From Agaribacillus aureus (GTDB lineage Bacteria; Bacteroidota; Bacteroidia; Cytophagales; Cyclobacteriaceae): DNA of 64,000 nt. Numbering within the stretch: position 1 is the stretch's first letter; each line of letters starts with the position of its first letter. The notes under the pieces are model-generated. The model was not told the origin of the DNA and made no database searches. It saw nothing but the letters and a program-made list of their open reading frames with translations. This document shows, in pieces, positions 18,865 to 28,224 of the stretch. The stretch is taken from positions 186,001 through 250,000 of the forward strand of contig JAUJEB010000003.1 of the NCBI GenBank assembly GCA_030442055.1, in the 5' to 3' direction. Position numbers and translations under genes: made by a program.

Positions 18865-21465
18865 TTACTCATCTTTCAGACATTTCACCGGGTTGACTCG
18901 GGCTGCTTTTATTGCCTGTATACCTACCGTAGACCAGGCAATTACCAAAACCATCAGCCCTGCCCCTATGAAAAACCACCATTCTAAACTTATTTTATAT
19001 GCAAAACCATTCAGCCAGCTTTTAGCGATCAGGTAGCTTACCGGTAAAGCCACCACAATAGCTATCAACACCATATTTGTGAAGTCCGCCAACAAGAGCC
19101 GCACAATGCCCAAACTAGTTGAACCTAAAATTTTTCTTATACCAATTTCTTTAACACGCCGTTCCGCCGTGAAGGCGGCCAGCCCAAACAAACCGAGGCA
19201 GGAAATCAGTATCGCAATGCCGGCGAAACTACGAGATAAATCTGCTACTTTTTGTTCAGATCTATACAGTGCCTCGTAATCATCATCCAGAAACTTAAAG
19301 TCGAAAGGGATATCGGGATTGTATAGGTGATAAAGTTCTTCCAACTTCTTAACGGTTGTTGTTTCAAACCCTGCATTAATTTTTACAACAATGGTTGTGG
19401 TATGCCCTGGATCGCATAACAAAAACATGGGTCTGATTTCCTTGTAGAGCGATTGAAAATGAAAATCTTTGACCACGCCAATAACTTCGCGCTTCGTTCC
19501 CCAAAGCTTTACCCATTTGCCAACAGGCTCGGAAAGCTCCATCATTTTAACTGCTTTTTCATTCAGGATAATCTTTGCTTCTTCTTCGTTGGCAAATTTT
19601 CTGGAAAAAGATCGTCCTTCCTTCATTTCCATACCAAGCGTTTCAATATAGTCATATCCCACTGTCGTACTGGTAAACGTGATTGACGGTAAATGAGCAG
19701 ATTGCCCTTCCCATGAGTGCCCTCCGGATCCACTATTATTATTAGTGATACTACCATTTAGGGCAGTCGCGTTAACTACCCCAGAAATATTTTTAGCTTC
19801 TGCCAGAAATGACGCTAAACTTTCATTTAATCTTCCCTGTTTTTCAAATGTTATCACATTGTCTTTTTCGTATCCAAGGTGTTTTGATTGGGCAAAGTCT
19901 ATTTGCTTATAAACAATTACCACAGAAACAATCAGTAGAATAGATATGCTAAATTGAAAAATAACCAATCCCCTGCGGGTCCATAATTGCCCGGCAGAAG
20001 TTTTTAATTTACCCTTCAGCACTTCAGATGGCTTAAATCTTGAAAGATACAAGGCTGGATAGCTACCTGATACAAATCCCGTAAAAACCGTTATGATCAA
20101 CGCTCCGAAAATCAAATTCCAATCCAATTCAATGCTTAACGCTTTGCCGGTAATAAAATTAAACTGGGGCAAAAACAGGAAAACCAGGAGGATGGCCGAT
20201 GTCAGGGAAATGAAGCTGAGTAGCATAGCCTCTCCTCCATACTGGAAAATAAATGACTGTTGCCGGGCACCCACCACCTTTTTAATCCCTACCTCCTTTA
20301 ATCTTCTTGAGGCCCTGGCAGTCGATAAGTTCATAAAATTGATACATGCAATCACAAGGATAAATAAGGCTATCGCAGAAAATAGTATCACATAATCTAT
20401 TCTGCCTCCAGCTTGTCTACCATTCTCATAGTGGTCAAAAAGGTATTTATCGGAATAGCGTCTAAGAAATAATTTCTCTTTTGATCTTTTATTTTTGGTT
20501 TTGATGAAGTCAGCTATTTTATCATTGAATGGATCAACCGGGATCCCTTGTTTCAGGGTCAGGTAGATATATACAGGATTGCTGTGCCAACTAACATCCA
20601 TGGGACTTTTTTCCATAAACAATGCATGAGTGGCCAGGAAATCGAATACCTCCGTTGAATTGCCTGCCGGTTTTTGAAAAATACCTGTGATGACATGCGA
20701 GCCACCAAAAATCTTGTGGTCCCAGCTAACGGTTTGGCCCATTGCTTTTTTCGGGGAGCCAAATAATTTAACGGCCAAATCGTTGGAGACAACCATTGAA
20801 TATTTGTCCTGGAGAACCTGGTTGCGATCTCCCTGAATAAGCGTGAAAGAGAACGTGTTAAAAAAATCTTTTCCGACAAACTGCCCATCGGCTTTGATAT
20901 TTTTTTGGCTGGAGGACAATATTCCACGAGAGATTACACGTGAAACCGGAACGGCATACTCGATCTCCGGCATTTCTTCTGCTAAAGCTGTTGCAAGTAG
21001 ATCCGAATTGCTTTCCCTGGTGCGGATATTATTTTCTTCGCCAATATTTCTCATGACTTGATATAGCCGATGATTCTTTTCGTGAAACTTGTCAAATGAC
21101 ATCTCATCATTTACCCATAAAAAAATAAGAAGAACGGAGGCAAGACCGGTAGAGAGACCTATCAAGTTGATAAAAAAAGAACTTTTATAACGTTTAAAGT
21201 TCCGGTAGGTAAGCAACAGGTTGTGTCGAAACATGTCAATAGGGATTAGCTTTGATGAATTTTTAGTTTGATGTTTGAAGGCAAATGGCCGTAAAAACTG
21301 GAGCACATTCCAAATAAACAGCCAGTCGGCCCTACGCTTTCCGATTTTTTTACGACGTCTCTCATATAGCTCCTGCAAATCACCCAACACGGCATCAGAC
21401 AAATCATCACGACAGAACCAAATAAGAAACCGGATAGCCCATTTGGGTGGCTGATACCTTTTCAT
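18865..21465 (-). CDS. MacB/FtsX-type ABC permease with permease-prefix domain
   Basis: I choose the ATG at 21465 (866 residues, MKRYQPPKWAIRFL) because it overlaps the PadR stop as ATGA, the usual coupling signal. The frame is open to 21507. The prefix domain reads IWFCRDDLSDAVLGDLQELYE. The first core has ACINFMNLSTARASRRLKEV and the last GLFGLAAFTAERRVKEIGIR. It ends VKCLKDE. The family architecture is complete and no internal disruption is visible. It converges on hrpB with 60 bases between the stops. Confidence 0.93.
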   Translation of the reverse strand: MKRYQPPKWAIRFLIWFCRDDLSDAVLGDLQELYERRRKKIGKRRADWLFIWNVLQFLRPFAFKHQTKNSSKLIPIDMFRHNLLLTYRNFKRYKSSFFINLIGLSTGLASVLLIFLWVNDEMSFDKFHEKNHRLYQVMRNIGEENNIRTRESNSDLLATALAEEMPEIEYAVPVSRVISRGILSSSQKNIKADGQFVGKDFFNTFSFTLIQGDRNQVLQDKYSMVVSNDLAVKLFGSPKKAMGQTVSWDHKIFGGSHVITGIFQKPAGNSTEVFDFLATHALFMEKSPMDVSWHSNPVYIYLTLKQGIPVDPFNDKIADFIKTKNKRSKEKLFLRRYSDKYLFDHYENGRQAGGRIDYVILFSAIALFILVIACINFMNLSTARASRRLKEVGIKKVVGARQQSFIFQYGGEAMLLSFISLTSAILLVFLFLPQFNFITGKALSIELDWNLIFGALIITVFTGFVSGSYPALYLSRFKPSEVLKGKLKTSAGQLWTRRGLVIFQFSISILLIVSVVIVYKQIDFAQSKHLGYEKDNVITFEKQGRLNESLASFLAEAKNISGVVNATALNGSITNNNSGSGGHSWEGQSAHLPSITFTSTTVGYDYIETLGMEMKEGRSFSRKFANEEEAKIILNEKAVKMMELSEPVGKWVKLWGTKREVIGVVKDFHFQSLYKEIRPMFLLCDPGHTTTIVVKINAGFETTTVKKLEELYHLYNPDIPFDFKFLDDDYEALYRSEQKVADLSRSFAGIAILISCLGLFGLAAFTAERRVKEIGIRKILGSTSLGIVRLLLADFTNMVLIAIVVALPVSYLIAKSWLNGFAYKISLEWWFFIGAGLMVLVIAWSTVGIQAIKAARVNPVKCLKDE

Positions 21466-21800
21466 AGCATCCCTCCCTCCCAAACAATTTTGGGGACAGC
21501 GTCCCACATGGTATTGCGCAGTTGCTTTGCCTCGTTTACTGCGTTTATACCGGCATTGGTTAATAGGTAAAGCCGCTTCTCTCTCCCTCCACGCAATTTG
21601 GTGGCGCCTCCCATATGAGATTTTAGATACCCCTTCTCCTCTAATCTCACCAAAGATTTATGGACTGAACTGATGATCACACGGCGACCGGTGCGTTTTT
21701 CAAGTTCATCGGTGATGGCCAACCCATAGGCATCATCAAAGAGGATCCCAACCGTCAGTAATACCAGTTCTTCAAACTCACCAAGATGTGTTCCTTTCAT
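21462..21800 (-). CDS. PadR family transcriptional regulator
   Basis: 112 residues, starting THLGEFEELVLLTVGILFDDAYG. The recognition-helix region is VIISSVHKSLVRLEEKGYLK and the wing LRGGREKRLYLLT. Its TGA lies inside the ATGA that starts the permease, so the two are translated as a pair. The upstream element discussed at 21806 lies only a few bases from the ATG, so a bound repressor would block both transcription initiation and the translation start region. Confidence 0.93.
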   Translation of the reverse strand: MKGTHLGEFEELVLLTVGILFDDAYGLAITDELEKRTGRRVIISSVHKSLVRLEEKGYLKSHMGGATKLRGGREKRLYLLTNAGINAVNEAKQLRNTMWDAVPKIVWEGGML

Positions 21801-21805
21801 AATAT

Positions 21806-21842
21806 TAGTTTCACCTTTGCCTATAAGACAAAGGTAGCACTA
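21806..21842 (-). promoter_or_regulatory. Candidate PadR operator (copy 3)
   Basis: On the minus strand the half-site CAAAGGTGAAAC (21819-21808) lies 7 bases before the PadR ATG. It overlaps an imperfect inverted repeat whose plus-strand arms are TAGTTTCACCTTTG and CAAAGGTAGCACTA, with 11 of 14 positions pairing around a 9-base centre. The second TGAAAC half seen in the other operators is absent, so the architecture differs although the half-site is the closest match to copy 1. Confidence 0.5.
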
Positions 21843-21935
21843 AAAGGTTGCATCGGCAAGCGCTTTTTCTGACTACAGTTGAAAGTGATTATGTTGCCCG
21901 CTACCCTGCTTTATCCGGCATAACAAAAGAAAACG

Positions 21936-24374
21936 TTATTGTTCCTCCTTCAACGTCTCCGCCGGATTGATGGCGCTGCTGCCTAAGGTCTGGGCGCTTA
22001 TTGTAATAAATAATAAAGCGCCTGTTAGCAGCAATGTTAACACATAGGTACCCGCTGAAATATCCACCCGGTAAGCAAAGTTATTTAGCCAGCTGGTCAC
22101 GGCCCAATAGCTGAGCGGGATAGCAATGATTCCTCCGAGAATCATCACCACGAGGTACTCCTTTCCTATCAGGTGAATGAGGTCCGGCAACCCGGCGCCC
22201 AACACTTTGCGAATGGCAATTTCTCTGATCCTTGTTTTGAGCGAGTAAGCCACCAGACTAAGCAGCCCCATAAAGGCAATGAAAATAGCCAATGAGCAGA
22301 ATACGTACAGCAGCTGAATCTGCGCCCGCTCATTTTTGTAGAGGTTACCGTACAGATCGTCCAGGAAGTGATATTCCAGGGGGTAAGCGGGGAATAATTC
22401 ATCCCAGGCGGTTTGAATGTCTTGAATGGTCTCCGGCATGTTTTCGGTGTTCACTTTTACTAAAAAAGTTCGCAGCCAGATAGGCTCTGCCACCATGATT
22501 ACGGGATCTATTTTGTTTTTCAATGTCTCCTGGTGATAGTCCTGTATCACGCCGGTGATCGGGCCGGGTGCTAATTTTATATTGTCTATGGACCAGCTGA
22601 TGTATTGTCCGACCGCCTCGCCGGCGTTTTGCCAGCCAAGTTTTTTCATAGCTGTTTCATTGATGAGATAGGTTCTATTCGCAGTTCCAAGATACCCCTC
22701 CTCGTCATAAGCCCCTCCATTCGCTACCTCATCTTTTGTCAGGTTTCTGCCGGCAAGTAATTTGATCCCCATCATTTCTATAAAACCGGGTTCTATGACC
22801 TGGATATCTAGTACCGGCGCCGTTTCGGGATCATTGTCTACGCCTTGTATTAGCACTGGCCCCGAGTCGCGAATTTCCCTGGACGGCACTTCCATACATG
22901 CCGATACGCCTTCGATACCTGACATTGGCTCCAGGTGGTTTTTAAAAGTATTAAATTTCTCAACGACCGAATTTGGCAAATTGGGAATAGCGAGCACCTG
23001 CTGTCTTTCTATTCCCAGGTTCTTTTCATGAAGAAAGCGAAACTGGTTGTAGGCTGTTATGGTACTGCCTACCAACAAGATTGATACACAGAATTGCAAG
23101 GTAATCATCAACCGCTTTACATTAAAGTCAGTCTTCTTTTTTACCAGCTTAAAGGAGGTCTTCTGCTTTATCGCGTCCAGACTTTTATTGGCCGTAAGTA
23201 AAAAGGCGGGATACAGTCCGGACAAGCAACCGGTAAGCGCCGCTATCAGGGTCACCACGGCAACAAAAGACCAGGGGTTGTATAAGAATTCTATCGCCGT
23301 TAAAGTCTTAAAGTAAGGCAAAGCCAAATACGCGATCAACAGGCCAACCCAGGCAGCGCCTACACTGTGCAATGTTGATTCGATCAGGGAATACCCAATA
23401 AGCTGCGGCTTCCGGGCGCCAAGGATTGTCCTTACGCCTACTTCCTTTGACCGGCCTACCGAAATAGCAGCGCTAAGGTTGATAAAATTAATAGCTGAAA
23501 TCAATAAAATAAAAAGCCCCACATAGAAGAGAATGGTGACATACTGTTCATTGCCATTTGGGATTATTTCCCTGGCCAGGTTGGATTGCAAATGTATATC
23601 AGCCAATGGTTGAAAAGCTATAAAGATGTTATTCGCCTGGTTCTCACTATTGTATTTACTGACAAAATCAGCCATTTTGGATTCGACGTCAGCGATGTCT
23701 GCGCCTTCCTGCAAAAGCGTGTAGATATAGGCCCAACCCGATCGCTCGGAAGGATCATTGAAGGAAATCAACATATCAACCGGAAGGTGGGTATTGGCGG
23801 GTAAATCCTGCATCACACCGGTAACGGTGTAATTCACCTCTTCCGGCGAAAATTCGCCGGTCAAATACAGGTTTTTTCCCAAAACATCCGTACTTCCGAA
23901 ATATTGCTCTGCCAACTTGCTGGAAATCACGACCGAATTGGGATTTGCCAATGCATTTTCAGGATTTCCAGCCACCAGGGAAAAATTAAAAACTTTGAAG
24001 ACTTCTTTATCGGTTACATAGGCGTGGTCCGGCAAAAATTTCTCATGGCCAACTCTGACATATTTACGTTCGCGATTCTGAAATCTGATAAAATGTTTTA
24101 TTTCAGGTATTTCCCTTGGCATTTCATTGACAAAGTCAAAGGGAATCCTGGCCCAATGCACCTGAAAATCATCGTTTTTCTTGTAAAGGTAAGTCGCCCT
24201 GTAAATCCTGTCGGCCTGATCGTGAAAGCTTTCAAAGTTTCGCTCGTAGTGCACATCCATCAAAATAATGACAAAGGCGGCAAATCCAATGGCCAGGCCA
24301 AGGGTGTTGAGGGAGGCATAAAACTTCTTTCTGACGAAAGATCTGAAAGCAACTTTTAGATAGTTTTTAAGCAT
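21936..24374 (-). CDS. MacB/FtsX-type ABC permease lacking the prefix domain
   Basis: An 812-residue permease that begins directly with MLKNYLKVAFRSFVRKKFYA and the first membrane helix, so the ~75-residue prefix domain of its neighbours is missing. It also lacks a PadR partner. The first core has SAINFINLSAAISVGRSKEV and the last MGLLSLVAYSLKTRIREI followed by AIRKVLGAG. The tail is NPAETLKEEQ. This is the more widespread Bacteroidota permease form. The gene ends 136 bases before the PadR ATG, so it does not appear to be part of that pair and probably has its own promoter in the 158 bases upstream. Confidence 0.92.
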   Translation of the reverse strand: MLKNYLKVAFRSFVRKKFYASLNTLGLAIGFAAFVIILMDVHYERNFESFHDQADRIYRATYLYKKNDDFQVHWARIPFDFVNEMPREIPEIKHFIRFQNRERKYVRVGHEKFLPDHAYVTDKEVFKVFNFSLVAGNPENALANPNSVVISSKLAEQYFGSTDVLGKNLYLTGEFSPEEVNYTVTGVMQDLPANTHLPVDMLISFNDPSERSGWAYIYTLLQEGADIADVESKMADFVSKYNSENQANNIFIAFQPLADIHLQSNLAREIIPNGNEQYVTILFYVGLFILLISAINFINLSAAISVGRSKEVGVRTILGARKPQLIGYSLIESTLHSVGAAWVGLLIAYLALPYFKTLTAIEFLYNPWSFVAVVTLIAALTGCLSGLYPAFLLTANKSLDAIKQKTSFKLVKKKTDFNVKRLMITLQFCVSILLVGSTITAYNQFRFLHEKNLGIERQQVLAIPNLPNSVVEKFNTFKNHLEPMSGIEGVSACMEVPSREIRDSGPVLIQGVDNDPETAPVLDIQVIEPGFIEMMGIKLLAGRNLTKDEVANGGAYDEEGYLGTANRTYLINETAMKKLGWQNAGEAVGQYISWSIDNIKLAPGPITGVIQDYHQETLKNKIDPVIMVAEPIWLRTFLVKVNTENMPETIQDIQTAWDELFPAYPLEYHFLDDLYGNLYKNERAQIQLLYVFCSLAIFIAFMGLLSLVAYSLKTRIREIAIRKVLGAGLPDLIHLIGKEYLVVMILGGIIAIPLSYWAVTSWLNNFAYRVDISAGTYVLTLLLTGALLFITISAQTLGSSAINPAETLKEEQ

Positions 24375-24532
24375 GGTATGAAATCCGGATTGTAAGCAAT
24401 AAAAAAATAAATTTAATGTCCGGTCGATAATTTAACAAGTAATATGAGTGCTATCAACCGGCAGATCAAGTTATTGCCAAACATCGGCTGTATTACCCAT
24501 TCATTATACTGAAAAAAGTAAGGGAAAGTGTA

Positions 24533-26683
24533 TTATATATTCCACCAATAAGTCAACTTCAGCACTAGCGCCCTGTTTCTAACATTAAAGGTCTCGGGAA
24601 AATAGTTATCCGTGTAAACGATATAGAGATCGGAAGCGGGTTTGTAGCGCCACTGGAATCGGGCGTTTATGTTGAGGTTATCCAGCTGTTCGTTGTACTG
24701 CACAAAGGTGGTCAGAAATATCTTGTTGGTAAAAGTCATATCTATTCGCGGTCCCACCAGCCAAAAGTCAGCATCTTCATAGGGCTCCGGCAATCGGATA
24801 CTGTTATAGGAAAAGTCCATGGTAATATTGCCAAAGGGCTGAATGCGGTATCCGGCGGCGCCGCTGACGTTAAAACGGGTTCCTCCGAAATAGCCGCCTT
24901 GCCTGATCTCAAACAGGTAGGTGAACAGGTGGGCCTGCGTCGACTCATAACCGAACCCAATAGAATTCCATTGATAGGTGGTTCCTGCCGGCAGCTGCTC
25001 TCCGCCGGAATTGGTGGGATCGAAGTCGTCAATTAGCGTCACAAAATCATCGCGCACCCACAAGGTAGCCTGACTTCGGTTAATAAAGCTAACATTGTAT
25101 TCTAATGTGGAGGTACGGTCCAAAAAGTCAAAAGACTGGTCAAAAAACAAGGTCGTTTCTATTTCAGGACCATGTGTAACGATAGTTCTTGAATTTGGAA
25201 AAAACTTATATTCTACTTCCGGGTTTATTTTAATATACCCTCGGCGGGGTACAAAACCAACTTCGGGGTTAAAGTTTTCTCCGACTATCTCATAGTTCCA
25301 CTCCGCCCTCAGGTTTCTGCTGTTATATTCCAAATTTACACCATGTGCAAAATCTTTGGAGCGGCTATTCTCGCTAAAAGTCTTATGCAATAGAAATTTC
25401 CCTTTCCAAAGATTATCGGTAGAAGCAAGGTTATACTCCAGCGCCACTAAACGGTTATATTTTGAGAAGGCGGCGCTATCATTTTCCGGCTCATAGTCAA
25501 CTGATTGCTTGTTAATAATCATAGCCGAAATATTCGATCTTGAAAAGACTTGTCTTTGTAGTGATAAGACCGAAAAATTCTGGGCCGGCAATGCCACGCT
25601 GTCTACTTTGCCGGTTTGAATATTCATGGCTCCGATGCGCCAGTTCTTGTTAATTTTGCCACTTAACCGGGCTCCCGCCGTAATGGGACTCTCCAATCCT
25701 ATTCTGCGGCTAAAAAAAGGCCGCATGGAGGTAAAACCAAAATTGGCAAACAGGTCGCTGTTTTCAATAAAAAATTGCCGCCTTTCGGGAAAGAATAATT
25801 CAAAGCGACTCAGGTTTGTTACCTGCCTGTCCACCTCTACCTGTGAGAAGTCCGGGTTGACAGTGAGATCCAGGTTCAGGCTGGAGGTGACCGCAACCTT
25901 TGCATCCAATCCCAGGTCGAAATCACTGTCGGAACCGTCCTGCGTTTCAAAATCTTTTTGTGTGCGCGTCGAAAAATAAGGTATGACAGAAACATTGCCG
26001 TTTACCTCCGGTGGCGGTTGATCCCATTGCAGGATACCGGTATAGGCCAGCTGTGCTGTCGGAAATTGTCTGGGTACCGGTGCCCAGCTTGATTTTTCGT
26101 TGAGCTTTAAGTCAAGTCTGCTGAAATTAATGCCCCATTGTGTTATCCCTTTTTTATAGCGAATCGTCTTGAACGGAATGCTGGCTTCAAATACCCAGCG
26201 ATCATCATAGTTTTTAACAACCGAAACCCACTTGTTGTCCCAACTCAGGTCTACGCGACTACCATCGTACATCAAGCCATCCCACTGTGCCCCTGCGGCA
26301 TTACTCCCGAAACTAAACCCATTGGTCTGGTCGTCAAATGGGTCCATAAACAGCAGAAAATTGTCATTCTTTCCGAAGCTAAAGTCCCGCCGCATTGATT
26401 CAACCGTAACCCGGCCGGGCAATGAATCAAAACATATAACGGCCAGATAAATATTGGTATCATCATAAGTCATTCTCACCTCGGTCTTACTTACTGCCTG
26501 GCTGGTATCCATAGGCAGTACCATAAAAAAGTCTTTGGCCACCTCGGCCGCGGACCAATCTGATTCATCAAGGAGCCCGTCCACCACCATGGCGTGCCTG
26601 GACTTTTTAATATTAAGAATATAAGATTCATTAATTTTCTGGCCCCATAGCAGCCCGCTGATCGATACCAAAATGAGGCTCAA
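24533..26683 (-). CDS. DUF5916 protein: CBM9-like domain plus outer-membrane barrel
   Basis: 716 residues from the TTG at 26683. The N-terminal part (HAMVVDGLLDESDWSAAEVA, VRMTYDDTNIYLAVICFDS) is the carbohydrate-binding-9-like domain of DUF5916 proteins. From about residue 240 there is the signature LDLTVNPDFSQVEVDRQVTN, with FFPERRQFFIE shortly after. The rest alternates like an outer-membrane barrel and ends in aromatic residues (LKLTYWWNI). The start is uncertain. No ATG lies in frame between the upstream stop at 26737 and residue 70. The TTG leaves a short hydrophobic signal, while a CTG about 15-18 bases further up would add the lysines typical of signal peptides. Substrate unknown. Confidence 0.87.
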   Translation of the reverse strand: MSLILVSISGLLWGQKINESYILNIKKSRHAMVVDGLLDESDWSAAEVAKDFFMVLPMDTSQAVSKTEVRMTYDDTNIYLAVICFDSLPGRVTVESMRRDFSFGKNDNFLLFMDPFDDQTNGFSFGSNAAGAQWDGLMYDGSRVDLSWDNKWVSVVKNYDDRWVFEASIPFKTIRYKKGITQWGINFSRLDLKLNEKSSWAPVPRQFPTAQLAYTGILQWDQPPPEVNGNVSVIPYFSTRTQKDFETQDGSDSDFDLGLDAKVAVTSSLNLDLTVNPDFSQVEVDRQVTNLSRFELFFPERRQFFIENSDLFANFGFTSMRPFFSRRIGLESPITAGARLSGKINKNWRIGAMNIQTGKVDSVALPAQNFSVLSLQRQVFSRSNISAMIINKQSVDYEPENDSAAFSKYNRLVALEYNLASTDNLWKGKFLLHKTFSENSRSKDFAHGVNLEYNSRNLRAEWNYEIVGENFNPEVGFVPRRGYIKINPEVEYKFFPNSRTIVTHGPEIETTLFFDQSFDFLDRTSTLEYNVSFINRSQATLWVRDDFVTLIDDFDPTNSGGEQLPAGTTYQWNSIGFGYESTQAHLFTYLFEIRQGGYFGGTRFNVSGAAGYRIQPFGNITMDFSYNSIRLPEPYEDADFWLVGPRIDMTFTNKIFLTTFVQYNEQLDNLNINARFQWRYKPASDLYIVYTDNYFPETFNVRNRALVLKLTYWWNI

Positions 26684-26831
26684 CGCAGTTTTTTTCAGCA
26701 GTCGTTTTTTTAGAAGTGCCTTGATAACAGATGTTTAATTTTGTGGTAAGGTTGAAAATGCCTTTCAGGACCAAAGACAAAACATAAGGAAGCCAAACGT
26801 TAACGTTTCGACTCCCTTATCACTCTTAAAA

Positions 26832-27440
26832 CTAGTCCAGTTTCTTGATCTTAATGTTTTTCCAGGATACTTTGATGCCACCGCCATCGTGAATCTGCAA
26901 TGCCACACTGCCCTCTGCTGCGCCAATCTTTTCATCCGTCAACGAGATCATTTCGGTACCGTTGAGCCATGTAGTAATCTGGTCATCCACCACCCGTATT
27001 TTCATTTTATTCCACTTACCGTACTTTAAGGCCTTATCTTTCTCCGGGTCGGGCTTAATGAGCCAGCCACGGCCGTAGGACTCGTAAATACCGCCGGTAT
27101 GTTTACCGGGAGGTGCCACTTCGGCCTGCCATCCGGTAATTTTAGTGCCCTCAATAGACGAACGGATAAATACGCCGCTGTTACCATCGGCCGACTGTTT
27201 GAACTGAAGCGTTAATTCAAAATTTTTGAAGGTCTCTTTTGTACCCAGGTATCCGTAACCTTTATCGGGGCCACTTTCGCAAATGAGAATGCCGTTTTCC
27301 ACATACCACTTTTCAGTGCCATATATTTCCCAACCCGTGAGATCCTTGCCGTTAAATAAATTAATACTTTGAGCATATAATTGAGAAGATGCGCTCCAGG
27401 TTATGAGCATCAGGGCGATCAGTTTCACTTTTTTAATCAT
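26832..27440 (-). CDS. Exported DUF1080 protein (3-keto-disaccharide hydrolase-like)
   Basis: 202 residues with a signal peptide (LIALMLITWSASSQLYAQ) followed by one DUF1080 domain. Landmarks are SINLFNGKDLTGWEIYGTEK, the FELTLQFKQSADGNSGVFIR strand pair, and the C-terminal VALQIHDGGGIKVSWKNIKI. DUF1080 is a concanavalin-like fold. Some members hydrolyse 3-keto-glucosides and 3-keto-disaccharides. It is the last of three tightly packed minus-strand genes (3 bases after the second DUF1080 gene), so it probably acts in the periplasm on the product of the oxidoreductase encoded first. Confidence 0.88.
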   Translation of the reverse strand: MIKKVKLIALMLITWSASSQLYAQSINLFNGKDLTGWEIYGTEKWYVENGILICESGPDKGYGYLGTKETFKNFELTLQFKQSADGNSGVFIRSSIEGTKITGWQAEVAPPGKHTGGIYESYGRGWLIKPDPEKDKALKYGKWNKMKIRVVDDQITTWLNGTEMISLTDEKIGAAEGSVALQIHDGGGIKVSWKNIKIKKLD

Positions 27441-27443
27441 CGG

Positions 27444-28223
27444 TTATAACGGTTTAATTTTTATATTTTTATACCAAATAAAACTTCCATGGTCCTGGAT
27501 GGCGATTAGGCCGGATTTAGCTAGTCCGTAATCCGGATAATCCTCCCACTTGCCACTGTTCCGGTTCGCATACCATTCTTCTGTCCATGGCTCAAATTCT
27601 ACGATTTTGTTGCCATTGAGCCAGTGTTCAACTTTTTGTGGCGTAAAAATAATGCGCGACGTATTCCACTCGCCTGCGGGTTTTACGACTTTCTTTTCCG
27701 GGTCGGCGGGATGCATGGCATAATCGGCACCTACCATTTGCCAGTCCTTCAATGGTTCTGGAAAGCCAATGTCGTCCAGCACCTGATATTCCGGAGCATT
27801 TTCATAAGGAGCCTCGTATTTTTCACCTTCCAGCACATGGTAAAAAACGCCACTATTGCCACCTTCACTTATTTTCCATTCGAAACGTAATTCAAAGTTA
27901 TCAAATTCCCTGGCACCGTAAACAATATCGCCACCAATGTCTCCGCCGGTGCCCAGCGACTTTAAAGATCCATCTTCGATAATCCAGTTTTCAGGGAGTT
28001 TCTCGCTGTTAAAGCCTCTCCAGCCATCAGTGGAGGAGCCATCAAAAAGTGAAATCCATGCTTCCTCCGCCGGGCTTGCCTCTTTTTCTACCAGTGCTTC
28101 CGCGCTGTCTTGCACGGTCTTGTTCTTTTCCTTTCCACCACAGCTGACTATCAAAACGGACACCGCTGTGATTGCCAGTACTTTGGTGAAACTTGTCAAT
28201 AGTTTTTGCATAATATATTCCAT
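27444..28223 (-). CDS. DUF1080 lipoprotein (3-keto-disaccharide hydrolase-like)
   Basis: 259 residues from the ATG at 28223, which lies 1 base after the oxidoreductase stop. An alternative ATG at 28211 also leaves the signal intact. A lipobox (VLIVSCGG) is followed by an acidic linker and one DUF1080 domain: WISLFDGSSTDGWRGFNSEK, WKISEGGNSGVFYHV, then GLIAIQDHGSFIWYKNIKIK at the C-terminus. It is probably tethered to a membrane on the periplasmic or outer side. It differs from the neighbouring DUF1080 protein in its lipid anchor and longer inserts, so the pair may act on different linkages or in different places. Confidence 0.88.
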   Translation of the reverse strand: MEYIMQKLLTSFTKVLAITAVSVLIVSCGGKEKNKTVQDSAEALVEKEASPAEEAWISLFDGSSTDGWRGFNSEKLPENWIIEDGSLKSLGTGGDIGGDIVYGAREFDNFELRFEWKISEGGNSGVFYHVLEGEKYEAPYENAPEYQVLDDIGFPEPLKDWQMVGADYAMHPADPEKKVVKPAGEWNTSRIIFTPQKVEHWLNGNKIVEFEPWTEEWYANRNSGKWEDYPDYGLAKSGLIAIQDHGSFIWYKNIKIKPL

Positions 28224-28224
28224 A

